Positions 22,244 through 33,704 of a DNA stretch of 64,000 nucleotides are shown piece after piece. Under the pieces are notes generated by a model. It was not told the DNA's origin. It worked only from the letters and a program-made list of their open reading frames with translations, and ran no database searches. The DNA is taken from NCBI GenBank assembly GCA_950022295.1, contig OX465598.1, positions 115,551,001 to 115,615,000 of the forward strand. Direction: 5' to 3'. The stretch is from Bromus sterilis. Lineage: Eukaryota; Streptophyta; Magnoliopsida; Poales; Poaceae. Made by a program: the position numbers and the translations under genes. Numbering within the stretch: position 1 is the stretch's first letter; each line of letters opens with the position of its first letter.

Positions 22244-23770
22244 CACTACTAGGGAAATAGCTATACATGGAAAGCTTATTAGTGGCGCATATAACAAGCC
22301 ATGCGCCACCACCTGTTAGGGGTGGCGCACTGGAAAATAATGCGCCACCCATAAGACCTTAGGGGTGGCGCATTATTTTCCAGTGCGCCACCCCTAAGAG
22401 TGGGCCAGCCTGGATGAGCTTATACGTGGCGCATTTGATAAAATGCGCCACCCGTAAGAACCTTATAGGTGGCGCATTTCCAAAATGCGTCACCCCTGAG
22501 CTCTTAGGGGTGGCGCATTTCGGAAATGCGCCACCCATAAGCTCTTAGGGGTGGCGCATCTTGCGTATGCGCCACTAATAAGAAGAAAATTCCCAACACA
22601 CAAATACACCCCCCCCCCTGTGGACCGCCTTTTCAGTTTGAAAAAAAATAAAAGAAAATTATAGAAATTTCAAAAAAATAAAAGAAAATAAGTTTCCCAT
22701 GTGATATGTGGTCTAGTTGTTAGGAAAATTTACAAATATGAATTTCAACTTTTTTTGCAAAATCTCTCGAGAATTGTGTAAAATGGGCATAACTTTTGCA
22801 TACGACCTCCGATGAAAAAGTTTTTTATTTGAAAAATCATCTACTCGAAAAGTTATATCCAAATTCAACCGGGTGGAACCCATTGAACATTTTTAGAATA
22901 CTCAAAAACCTAACAAAAAAAAGTTACGGGCGTTTGAAGATCTGGAGGCCAAAAAAATTGAAAAAAGTTCAAAACTTATTAGTGGCGCATTTTGCTAGGT
23001 GCGCCACCCCTAAGGTTCTTATGGGTGGCGCATTTTGCTATATGCGCCACTAATAAGGGTATATATAACTCGTCCGGCTTCCTTCTCCTCCTTACCTCTT
23101 CATTCTTATCCTCCTCTCCACCATCTCCTCCTCCTCTCCACCTTCTCCATGGCGCCCTCCTCCTCCCCTCCTCCATGGCTCCTCCTCCTCCCCTCCTCCA
23201 TGGCTCATCCTCCTCCTCATCCTCCCCTCCTCCATGGCTCATCCTCCTCCTCCAAGTTTCCCCCTCCTCCACGGGTCTTATTCCTCCTCCTCCCCTCCTC
23301 CATGGCTCCTAATCCTCCAAGGTTCCTCCTCCCCTTTCTTCTTCCTCCTCCCCTCCTCCATGGCTCCTACTCATCATGGTTCCTCCTCCCCTTTCTTGGC
23401 TCCTCCTCCTCGTCGTCTCTTCCTCCATGGCGCCCTACATCCTGAGCAAAAAAAGTTAGATGAACAGGACAGAGAATAAAAATGACCAAGCAGAGTGGCT
23501 AGATGAACGGGACAAATCATTCAAACAAAAAACGAGAAAAAAAACGAGCAAAAAAATCGTAATCCAGATCCAGATTCAAAATTCAAAAAAAATTTAATGG
23601 TGGCGCATCTTCAAAATGCGCCACCCCTAAGAATCTTAGGCGTGGCGCATGGCGCATTTGAAATGCGCCACTATTAAGGCCTTATTAGTGGCTTGTCGTT
23701 AGTGGCGCATTTGAAATGTGCCACTAAACGCAAAAAAAGGACGCCACTAAAAGGCTATTTCCTAGTAGTG
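22244..23770 (+). mobile_element. CACTA-2: 1527-bp non-autonomous CACTA element
   Basis: It has CACTACTAGGG at 22244 and CCTAGTAGTG ending at 23770, flanked by the 3-bp target duplication AAT (22241-22243 and 23771-23773). Removing it joins ...EKASNN to EAEYEALL in frame, restoring the gypsy RNase H. Its left end is nearly the same as that of CACTA-1. Repeat arrays are at 22271-22575, 22981-23062 and 23593-23736. It has no transposase. The middle array is followed by a TATA-like GTATATATAAC (23060-23070) and a CT-rich leader-like stretch (23080-23440), as upstream of the second gene of CACTA-1. It is probably an internal-deletion derivative of this family. Confidence 0.96.
23120..23440 (+). 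repeat. CTCCTCC-rich minisatellite in CACTA-2
   Basis: This is a degenerate tandem repeat of CTCCTCC and CCTCCATGGCTC units. It gives long open frames of Ser/Pro/Leu in several registers because of its composition. It is probably a leader or decayed exon of the CACTA gene that expanded; no protein domain is visible. Confidence 0.7.
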
Positions 23771-23773
23771 AAT

Positions 23774-25484
23774 GAAGCAGAATATGAAGCCCTCCTTCAC
23801 AGAATGCGCATGTCAAAAGCCTGTGGCGGCACCCGCCTGCTCATCTATGGCGATTCCAACCTCATCGTCCAACAAATAAGGAGAGATTGCGAAGCAGTCA
23901 CAGACAACATGTCCGCATACCAGAAGATCTACAATACCCTAGAAGGCGATTTCGCCGGGTGCGAACTCAACTACTTCACCAGATCTAAAAACACGGAAGC
24001 CGATGAACTCGAAAATATCGGATCCACCCATGGACCGATACCACCTGGCGTTTTCCTAGAAAGCATCAAGCAACGATCTATCAAGACAACAAAGGCACTC
24101 GAGTCAGCCGCGACCAAGGACGCCGCCACCACAAGCACAACAGTCGACATAGCCACCGGACCCAAGCAAGTGGCAGTAATAGACCCGACCATCGAGGAAG
24201 AAGTCGGCGGTGCAGAGGCAGAACAAGAACCCCTACCACTCAAAGGAACAGCGTCGAAAATACCCTTCCTTAACTACTTGATATACAACATCCTACTGCA
24301 AGACGTCACAGAAGCACGCTGGATCACCCGACAATCCAAGGCCTTTAACATAATCAACAAGGAGCTCTACAAGCGCAGCATCTCTCAGGTGCTCCAAAGA
24401 TGCATTGAAGAAGAAGGCGGAAAAGCACTACTACTTGAGATCCACGAAGGAATCTGCGACCACCACGCAAGCAGCCGCGCCTTGGTAGCCAGAGATTTTC
24501 GAACGGGGTTTTATTGACCGCCATGAGGAACGCGGAAGACATCGTACGATGCTGCGTCGACTGCCAGAAATTCGCCAGCAGACCTCACGCACCAGCATTA
24601 GAACTCAAGACAATGGCATTGGCCTGGCCCTTCGCGGCCCGGGGACTCCACATGGTCGGGCCTCTCAAGAAATCCTCGAAAGGAGGCTGCACCCACCTCC
24701 TTGTTGAAGTTGAAAAGTTCACAAAGTCGATCAAAGCAGTAACCATCACTAGTTCAACAGCCCTGACAGCTTTAAACTTCATCAAATCCATCATCTTTCT
24801 CTTCGGAGTCCCACACAACATCATCACAGACAACGGCACAAACTTCACAGCGGATGAGTTCCAGTACTTCTGCAAAGAACTGGGCATCAAAATAAACTAT
24901 GCATCAGTCGCGCACCCACCGTTCAACGGCCAGGTCGACAAAGCCAACGGTATGGTCTACGATGGCATTAAGAAGAGGCTCGTTGCACCACTCGTGCAAG
25001 CCGCGGGCAACTGGGTCGAAGAGCTACCGACTGTTCTATAGAGTCTACGAACTACACCCAATGCCTCAACCCAATACACTCCTTTCTTTATGGTGTATGG
25101 AACAGAAGCGGTACTCCCACATGACCTAAGATTTGGCACCCTATGCATCATCGGATATGAAGAAGAGGAGGCAGAACAAGCACTCGAAGACGACAAGTAC
25201 ATAGCGGATGAAGCAAGGGACACAGCCTTGTCACGCTCCAAGGGATATCTAGAAAAGTTGCACACCTACCAGAGAAGTCGACTCTGCACCATGGTCTTCA
25301 ACGTAGGAGACCTCATGCTCCGACTAAAACAAGAAAATCTGCAAAAACTCTCCCTAAGTGGGAAAGGCCCTACATAATATCTGAAGTAATAGGCGAAGGA
25401 GACTACCGACTGAAGAACCCAAAGACAGACGAGGATGTTGGAAATCCATGGAACGCAGCGAACCTACACCTTTTTTACCCATAG
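23774..25484 (+). pseudogene. Gypsy pol, part 2: RNase H end and integrase, degenerate
   Basis: The RNase H part reads EAEYEALLHRM, LLIYGDSNLIVQQI and ELNYFTRSKNTEADELENI. The zinc-binding region has H...H in the HEGICDHH stretch and CCVDCQKFAS. In the catalytic core the first Asp position reads GLHMVGPL (His in place of Asp). The second Asp is present in ITDNGTNF. The Glu position reads GQVDKANGM (Asp). A frame change occurs near 24513. TAG at 25039-25041 stands where a Trp is expected (TVL-stop-SLRTTPN). A further frame change near 25355 precedes the end ...NLHLFYP and TAG 25482-25484. It is inactive as an integrase. Confidence 0.9.
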
Positions 25485-25590
25485 ATTGCCCACATATACT
25501 TTATCTACTACCTCTCATTAAGCAATCTAAGCATTGCTCAAACACGGTTGCATAACCATTCGTGTACGAATTCGACAATACATCAATTTT

Positions 25591-26070
25591 TGGCACTCGG
25601 GGGCTCGCGCAACCTGGCCGCCTCTGAGGCGTTATTCGCACTCGTGATAGTATGTCATTTTGGCAGTCAAGGGCTCGCGCAACCTGGCCACCTCTGAGGC
25701 GTTATTCGCACACGCGACAGTTTATCATTTTGGCACTCGGGGGCTCGCGCAACCTGGCCGCCTCCGAGGCGTTATTCGCACCCGCGACAATATATCTTTT
25801 TGGCACTCGGGGGGCTCGCGCAACCTGGCCGCCTCCGAGGCGTTATTCGCACCCGCGACAATATATCTTTTTGGCACTTGGGGGCTCGTGCAACCTGGCC
25901 GCCTCCGAGGCGTTATTTGCACTCGCGACATTTTCATCTACATGCACCTGGGGCCTCGTGCAACTCCGCCAACCCCAAGGCGTTATTCGCACTCACGATA
26001 TTCTAATAGTTTAGGTCACGCAGGCTCGTGCAGCCCAACTCGAAGAATCATTCGCACCTTCGGTATCGCA
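25591..26070 (+). repeat. 70-71 bp tandem repeat, about six to seven units
   Basis: Units start TGGCACTCGGGGGCTCGCGC and continue with AACCTGGCCGCCTC and GGCGTTATTCGCAC. Starts at 25591, 25661, 25731, 25801 and 25872 give a period of 70-71 bp. The last two units are more diverged. Open frames across it on both strands follow from the repetition. Confidence 0.95.
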
Positions 26071-26723
26071 AATTCAATCAGTAGGGTAATGAGCAACCAC
26101 CACACTGCTCACCCTAAAAGTACCCATACTAAGCCACTCGGGGGATCTAAGTGAGTTGTCATCCCATCCCCCTCCAAAGATATCAACAGCAAGTGGTAGA
26201 AAAAAGCACCCAAGAACCTGAAAGTTGCACAAAGCACGCCACGACTAGAAGAGGCCCAAGAGAAAACGGTGCAAACACTCGCAAGAAGACCAAGCATCTC
26301 TACCTAAAAATGATTTCTCAGACCCAACATCAAGGGATCCACAAGACGACTAGACAATTTATAAGCCTTCGCTCTATCGCCAGCGATTGGCCGAAGCCTC
26401 GGGGGCTACTCCCATCGGGAGCGCTGTCGCGCACCCGATAAATTAGCGACTAGTCGAGAAGAAGAATAAAACAAAGAATAAGCAGTTCAACAAGTTCATC
26501 ACAGAAAGTTCTCGACATATGTTAAATATGCACAAAGGCTTACAACAAGGCGTACAAATGAGATTCTTTACACCAAAATAACTACAAGGCCAACACTCCA
26601 AGGAATTATGACTTCTACATTACTCCGTGCCGCGCCAGGCATCATCACAGACAAAGGGAAAATTTCTACCCTAAGTCTATATGGTGAAGCTCGACTTATG
26701 ACACGCTTCATAGCCTTGTCCTA

Positions 26724-26925
26724 TTATGGATTCCGCTTGATCAGTGCTTTGACATCAGCGTCCTGCTCAAAACAGGAGTAGCTATCACCACCACCACTAG
26801 GCAAAGACTCGGAGGAGCGAGAACTAGCAGGTGAGTCGCCAGCAAAAGAAGAAATGGAAGCATCACCCACGCCTCCAGAGTCGCCATCACTTGAGCTCTC
26901 CCAGCAAGGTTCCAGCGATTCCCAT
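26724..26925 (-). pseudogene. Antisense gypsy ORF, C-terminal fragment (possible)
   Basis: On the minus strand an open frame of about 67 codons reads through SSSDGDSGG and SSRSSESLPSGGG to FEQDADVKALIKRNP and a stop at 26724. It is Ser/Gly/Asp-rich and without a known domain. Some plant gypsy elements carry an extra antisense ORF between integrase and the 3' LTR, and the position fits. The N-terminal part may be the frame at 47191-47390, separated by inserted elements and a deletion. Confidence 0.35.
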
Positions 26926-27109
26926 TGGAGTCAAAGCCCCTAATGGATTGGGTTTCTTCTTCGTCGAACCGACAACAGAGGTTGTCACCCTAGCGAAGAT
27001 AAAACTGGTGGGCAAACACCCTCCAACCGGAATACAAGAAAACCAAGGATGAAGACTCAACCCGGAGCATCACCCACAGCGGACAATATAGATACACTTG
27101 GAAGCACAG

Positions 27110-30100
27110 TGTAACAGCCTGGGATTTTCACCCAAATTAAAAATTTTGTTTGTTGCATTTTTTGTTGATTGCTAGAATTGTTTGTAGTATTTTCTTAGCA
27201 AATTTATTAAATGGTGATTATATTTCCCCCTCCTTCTCGTATCGGCATGCGTGTTTGGACCCCGACCACCATGGCACACGACCTTTGCGACACCGGGTTT
27301 CACCCGAGCACCGTCGCATCTCCCGGCACAGGACCAGCCATCGCCATCGGAATGAAAAAACCCCTTTTATTTAATAAACGGATTATTTTATTGGGCGCCC
27401 GAAAAATATTCTTTGAACGGTATCGAAGTGAGGAAGGACTAACGGGCTCGCCGCGCTGAGCGCGTGGTTCGAGATTTCCCCCGAATTGGAGGTCGTATGG
27501 ACTCCAGACGATCAGAAATGTGGAGTACCAGACGCGCGCGAGAGAGACCGGGGGAATTTGCGTAAACCTGCCAGCCAACCACCGCTATATATAGACCACC
27601 TCTCTCCCCTAGCCCTTCTAGGGTTTCCCTAGACCAAAATTGCAGCCACCCCCTCACAAAACTCAGATCTGCCCCATTTTTTCTTCTCTTCCCAGAAAAC
27701 CTAGTTCCAGACCTTCCCAAGCCATTAGATCTCCAGATCGGTGGCTCTAGATGCGCCACGTCGCCCCGAACTCTCCACCTCCCACCTCCAGCCAGAACGG
27801 GCCTCGCAGGGCCGAGATCCCGCCGCCGCGGCCCGCCTCAGGCCCAGATCTGGGCAGCCGCTGCCCGTGGAGGCCTCCTCCGCCAAAGCCTCCTCGCGTC
27901 GTCCGACTCTGGCCAGCCGGCGACGCCACATCCTCCGCCCCCGCCCGGTGATCCGCCGTCCACCTCCGCGCCCTCTTCCCTCCTCTCACCTTGAGTGATA
28001 TCCACCTACAGGTCGCCGACGGCGAGCGCCATGGCTGCTCGAGCCGCGAGCTAGGCCTCACTGTCGTTCGCCCACAACACACCGCGGATCCGAACCTTCG
28101 CGCCGCGTCCCGCGCCCGCCGCTCTGGCTCCTCGCCTCGTGTCGCGTTGCCCTCATTGAAGTCGATGGACCGGAGTGCCGTCGTGGCCGCCCCCGATCCG
28201 GATCGGGAGGCGTCCGATCCAGCCGTCACCGTTGACTGCCCAGGTGGGGATGGCCACGCCCCTCGGCCCAGATCCAGCGCGCGCCCACGGCCCACCGTGC
28301 GTCCCCGCGGCCCAGCGCCCCCGCCTCGGCCTGCAGCCATCTCGCGCCCAGGTGAGCGCTGGCTATTCCGCGCCCACCCCTCCTCTTCCGCCACGACCCG
28401 CCAAGGTTACGCGCCCGCCTTTTCTTTTTTTCGAAGTGGAGCTGGGCTCGGCCCATGTGTTGTGTATCGCCTGAGTGCGACGTTTATTATCTTGTGCTCA
28501 CCCCCGTTTATCCCAGTACTAGTGCTTTCAGCCCGTAGACCTTTTTTTATTTTCGTTTAGATTTAAAATGGCAGATTGTGTTATACTTTTGCGATGCGAG
28601 CTTGCGATCGACGACACCTTCGGTTTCATCTTCTCATCGGGTAAGGGGGAACATATATCATGCATATAACTTTCAGCTCACTTGTGCCTAGGTATAGGGT
28701 AGAACGATTGATTGATCCTACCACTTCATATTTATTCCTCTCAAATAAATCCAAACAGTCATGTCCCCCACATCCTAGCAAACCATTGTTTGGCCATGTA
28801 CCTTGCTTGATTAACAACTTCTTAGTATGCATGCTTAGGATGCTATCAACTTTTATCCGGTTACTCCTTGGAGTGGGCTATCATATTATTATATTGTTGT
28901 GGATGATATGATTATTATAATGTTGACTATACTCGACGAAGGATGGAAGGTCTAGGCTATCCCGCCCCGAAGCTTTGTTCCATTCGAGTCACCTAGGATC
29001 CGAGTTCCGGGTATTGGTTCTAAGACTGAGCGTGCCTAACCGCGTGTGGGATTTTATGGGGTCCCCTTTTCTTACCTACCTAGCTTCAAACATTTCTAGT
29101 GGTGGCCCAAGCTGATTTACCATTTGCAAACCAAGCATATATGTCTGTCGGGTCGCTCCTAGCAGATATCCTTTAAAACAATCTGGGCCAGCAGGGACAT
29201 GGTTTCCTTGTTGGTCCAACCTGTCCGGCTGAGGACCCGGCTTCATGTGAGAATTTACCGGCAATCCAAACCTGCGACAGACTGTAGAGACCGATTCAAG
29301 AGCGCGACTGGCTTTTGAGTTGGATGTCGACTCACCGGGGGCCACCCGTATTTGTTCGTTTTAGAGGGACCTGTCGTTTCGGATCTCTCGGAACTAAATC
29401 ATAAAATGGTTGCATGTGATGGGTAGCAACTGAGAGAGATGGGTGTGCGTGCGGAGCCTTGTAACGGGCAGTTGGTACACCCGTGCAGGGTTAAATCTTT
29501 TCGAGAAGTCGTATCCACGGTCATGGACCACTTGGAACCTACGTCTTGTTCATAGATAACATCAAATGAATCATAACTATAACTTGATCAACGTGTGTGT
29601 GTGCTTTGTCTGCTTCTTCTTTATCGGGTGATGAAGGGGAGGACAAGGATAGGATAGGTGTTATGTTTGCGTAAGTAGCTGATAGCAAGACTTGTTGGAG
29701 GCGATTCCTCATCGACTGCTTGGTTCTTATCTCACTCTAATTAGATCGTTAGCCACCTCATATAATGCTAGTGCGGCTACAACCTCACCACTACCGCCAT
29801 CTTACGATGAGAAGTTAGTTACAAGACTTGTTGATATAGCTCACCCCTTCTTTTCTCTTTTACGCATGTTATGCAAACAATCTTGGAGTTAAGAGGAGCT
29901 CGACGACCCTTCTTGTGGACGCCTTCGCGGAGACTCGACGATGACTAGTTAGGTGGATCCCGACAGAGAGCCTAGACCCGTGTGGTTACGGGAATGGTGT
30001 GTTTTACCTTTGCCACTAGGCATTTGATTGTAGTTTCTACTCAGACATGTATATTCCGTTGATGTAATGTATTAAGGCAATTGTACGCCGATTGTATGAA

Positions 30101-30256
30101 ATGTTGTATCCTTATAGATGTAATGTTGTGATATCACGTTAGAAATCCAGGGCATATGGCATTGTCATATGTCGCGGTGGTACCGATATGTGCTTCATCC
30201 CCGGATCTGGATGGAAACATCTAGATCTAAAACAGTACCGCATATCGGGGCTTACA
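27110..30256 (+). repeat. LARD-B 5' LTR (3147 bp)
   Basis: It starts TGTAACAGCCTGGG and ends ...GGGGCTTACA. It has a palindrome-like TTTATTTAATAAA near 27366, a TATA box at 27586-27593, a GC-rich segment (27750-28400) and the conserved block at about 28930-29110. Ends, PBS and block order are as in LARD-A, but most of the sequence is clearly diverged, so it is a subfamily. CACAG precedes it at 27105-27109, the likely target-duplication copy; its partner was lost in the deletion near 41811. Confidence 0.9.
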
Positions 30257-30855
30257 ACTTGGTATCAGAGCCTTACCGACCATAGGATCCCTTTTCTGGA
30301 CGAATTCGAGTCTAGACAAAAACTATTTTGTAGTTACTAAGTTAGTTATCGAAGAGTAGGAATATTTTTACTCCTTACCCTTGCTCTGGTCAGGACAAGT
30401 GTCGTAAGTGTTTTATTCTCTCCTTATCCCCTTTCAAACTTTACGATCTCGAGAGTGTGGAGTTTCGGAATAGTTACAATGTCTTGCTTGCAGTGTATTG
30501 TCTCGATTCCGATCTCAGTTTGGGGAATTCCTGTAGTACCTTTAGCTTCTCTGACTCCGAATAACATCTTGGTCGTCTTTTGACTTCGTTCCTCTTGTCC
30601 AGTAACCTTACGATTTGAGTGAGAATGCTTCCTTGATCGTCGCTTTGAACTATCGTTCTTCCTCTTGATCTCCTAATGGTTTGGTTCTTGGACGTCGCCA
30701 TCTCTTTGCGGAAAGATTCTCGACGGAATATCTTCGTTCGACATGGAGCAGAGCCCCTTGTTGGTAGTGTTGCGGAACATCGACTCTATTTTCTCCCCCT
30801 CTCCCCCGGATCGTGCAGGATCTCGGGACAAGATCCCTTGTCAGTGGTGTTGCAT
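30257..30855 (+). other. LARD-B internal region (599 bp), with PBS at 30259-30271
   Basis: The PBS TTGGTATCAGAGC is identical to that of LARD-A. The remainder is related to the LARD-A internal region, including a segment with GACATGGAGCAGAG and the final TCCCTTGTCAGTGGTGTTGCAT before the 3' LTR. There is no gene and no purine tract. Confidence 0.85.
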
Positions 30856-32075
30856 TGTAACAGACCGGGATTTTCACCCAAATTGAAAATTTTGTTTGTT
30901 GCATTTTTTGTTGATTGCTAGAATTGTTTGTAGTATTTGCTTCACCAGTTTATTAATTGGTGAATATATTTCCACCTCCTTCTCATATCGGCATGCGTGT
31001 CTAGACCCCGACCACCATGGCACACGAACTTTGCGACACCGCGTTTCACCCGAGCACCATCGAAACTCCCGGCACAGGACCAGCCATCGCCATCAGAATG
31101 AAAAAACCCATTTATTTGATAAACGGATTATTTTATTGGGCGCCTGAAAAATATTCTTGGAACGGTATAGAAATGAGGAAGGGCTAACGGGCTCGCCGCA
31201 CTGAACGCGTTGTTCGAGATTTCGCCCGAATTGGAGGTCGTATGGACTCCCGGCGGTCAGAAACGTGAAGTACCGAACGTGCGCGAGAGAGACCGGGGGC
31301 ATTTGCGTAAACCTTCCAGCCAACCACCCCTATATATAGACCACCTCTCTCCCCTAGCCCTTCTAGGGTTTCCCTAGACCAAAATTGCAGCCACCCCCCT
31401 CACAAAACTCAGATAAGCCCCATTTTTCCCTCTCTTACCCGAAACCCTAGTTCGAGACCTTCCCAAGCCATTGGATCTACAGATCGGTGGCTCTGGATGC
31501 GCCACATCGCCCCGAACTCTCCACCTCCCACCTCCATCCATCACATGCCCCGCAGGGCCGAGATCCCACCGCAGCCGCCGCCCGTGGTGGCCTCCTCCGC
31601 CCAAGCCGCCTCGCGCCGCCTGACTCTGGCCAGTCGGCGACGCCACGTCTACCGCCCCGTCCCGGTGATCCGTCGTCCACCTCCGCGCCCTGTTCCCTCC
31701 TCTCACCTTGCATGACCTCCGCCTACAGGTAGCTGCCGGCGAGCGCCATGGCCGCCTTAGCCGCGAGCTCGGCCTCGCCACCGTTCGCCCGCAACGCACC
31801 GAGGAGCCTGTCGCCGCGCGGATCCGGCCCTTCGCGCCGCATACCGCGCCCGCCGCTTTGGCTCCTTGCCCCGTGTCGCGTCGCCCTCGTCGAAGTCACT
31901 GGAACGGAGCGCTGCCGCGGCCGCCCCTGATCGGGATCGGGAGGCGCCCGATCCAGCCATCACCGTTGACTGCCCAGATGGGGCCGGCCACGCCCCTCGG
32001 CACAGATCCAGCATGCGCCCACGGCCCATCGTGCGTCCCCGCAGGCCAGCTCCCCCACCTCGGCCTGCAGCCATC
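30856..32075 (+). repeat. LARD-B 3' LTR, part 1 (interrupted by E1)
   Basis: It starts TGTAACAGACCGGG and follows the 5' LTR until ...CTGCAGCCATC, where E1 is inserted. The 5-bp target duplication CCATC is at 32071-32075. The LTR resumes at 40326 with TCTCGCGCTCAGG, matching the 5' LTR near 28349. Confidence 0.92.
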
Positions 32076-33704
32076 TGATGGCTTCTCGCCCCTCGTTGGT
32101 TACCCCAAGTGGAAGGTTTGAGATGCAGTGCAGCAGCAAGTTTCCCTCGGTGAAGATACCAAGGTTTGTCTCCAGTAGGACTCCAGAGATGATAAATAGG
32201 TGTCAGCGGTGCAACTGACGCGGACCTGCACACAGACACAAATAACTTTGTTCCCAACGAAGTTCAGAGAGGTTGTCAATCTCTCCGGTCTTGTTGTTCA
32301 CAAAGGATCAAACACAAGGGATAATGATAGCAACTGAAAGTATAAGCAGAAAATTAAATGAGCGTGGAAACAGTAATGAGGATATGGACCGGGATACATG
32401 ATGTTCACTAGTGATGTCTCTCTCCCAAAAGACGATAAAACTGCTATGCGAGGTAACCAAATTATAGAAGGGAAATTGACAGGATTATGAACGCACCGCA
32501 ATGCTAACTATGCTACAAAAGAAAGGAAGAGGCTCAAAAGCACGGGCAGTACGCCAAAATAAGTAGACCGAAATCCAACTGCATCTACTACTAATCATCC
32601 ACCTTGAGATATCTATCCAGAACATCTAGCTGGTATTAAGTTGCGAGCCCCACCCAAAGTGTAAACCCAAAGCAACAAACAACTGCATTAAAAAGCACTT
32701 TGCGTAAAGTAAACAATCCTTGCAACCGCGGTTACAAGCACCGTTGTGTTCCCCCTTGTGGCAACAGCACATCCCCTAGACTCATGTTTCTGTCACTCAA
32801 GCGTGTCATTGGGGGGCATGAACCCACAATCGAGCATAACGTTCCCTCTTGGGGTTACTACCTACTACTTGGCCAAAGAAATAAACAGCAACGGAGAACA
32901 TGCAAGAATTACTTAGGAACAAAAATATAAGAGATAAAAACCAAATATATTACTCAATCACAATATGAACATAATCTCATAATCCATCAGATCTCATCAA
33001 ACTCAGCATAGCAATAGCAGAAAGATTACAAAAGTGCCTCGATCATGTAGGGCAGGTCACGAGGTCTAAACCATGAAGAACAAAGAGGGAAGGACAACAT
33101 CACATAGCTACAGATCACGGACCCATGGTCCAAGGAAAACTACTCACGAGACATCCGGGGAGCATCCATGGTGGAGAGGAGACTCCCGAAGGTCGGCCCT
33201 CCCTCCGGCAGGGTGCCGGGAAGAGGTCTTCTGGTGCTCCCGATTTCGGAAGCGCGGCGGCGGAGGAACAGAGGCGAGATCGCGAAAAAGGGTTCTATCC
33301 CCGAGGGTTTCACGTCACGGGGAATATATAGGCGAAGGGGGGCAGCCAGAGGTGGACCAGCGGCCCCAGGCGCCCCCCCCCCTGGCGAGGCCCAGGGGGT
33401 GGCCGCGCCGGGTGGCCGCCTGGTCCACCCCTGGCTCCCCTCTGGCCCCACTCGGGCTCTTCGTGAAGCTTCCTATACGCTGATTTTTCCTATATTTTTC
33501 CCGGAAATTTTCTGGTACTTTTTATATGGGGGAAAACTGAAATAGAAAAACAGCATAAAACAGGAACTGGCATTGGGGTGCACTGAGTTAATAGGTTAGT
33601 CCAAATATGATCAAAAGTGTATGAAAGTGTATCTAGAACATAGCAATATCACACAAAACATGCATGGAGCAAGCAGAAATTATAGATACGTTTTGGACGT
33701 ATCA
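32076..33704 (-). repeat. E1 3' LTR (1629 bp)
   Basis: It starts TGATACGTCCAAAACG on the minus strand and ends ...GAAGCCATCA. It is nearly identical by eye to the LTR at 38725-40320. A GC-rich stretch near 33360-33430 is longer here. A TATATA lies at 33325-33330. The minus-strand AAGCTTGGGGATGT just inside it is the likely polypurine tract (33705-33718). Confidence 0.94.

Larger units (their letters stand above)
25485..27109 (+). mobile_element. Gypsy 3' region after pol, left part
   Basis: This is the non-coding tail of the gypsy element between the end of pol and the LARD-B insertion. It holds a 70-bp tandem repeat (25591-26070) and several CTCGGGGGCT motifs like the one before the 3' LTR. 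An apparent antisense reading frame lies at 26724-26925. The gypsy resumes at 47191. Confidence 0.7.

Noticed and set aside
22992..23479. Ser/Pro/Leu-rich frames in CACTA-2
   Set aside because: They arise from a CTCCTCC minisatellite and appear in several registers and on both strands.
25652..26154. Long frames over the 70-bp tandem repeat
   Set aside because: They follow from the repeat structure; the same peptide recurs in different frames on both strands.
32298..32930. Small frames conserved between 32298-32930 and 38947-39654
   Set aside because: They lie in the two LTRs of E1, so similarity is due to LTR duplication, not to selection for protein.
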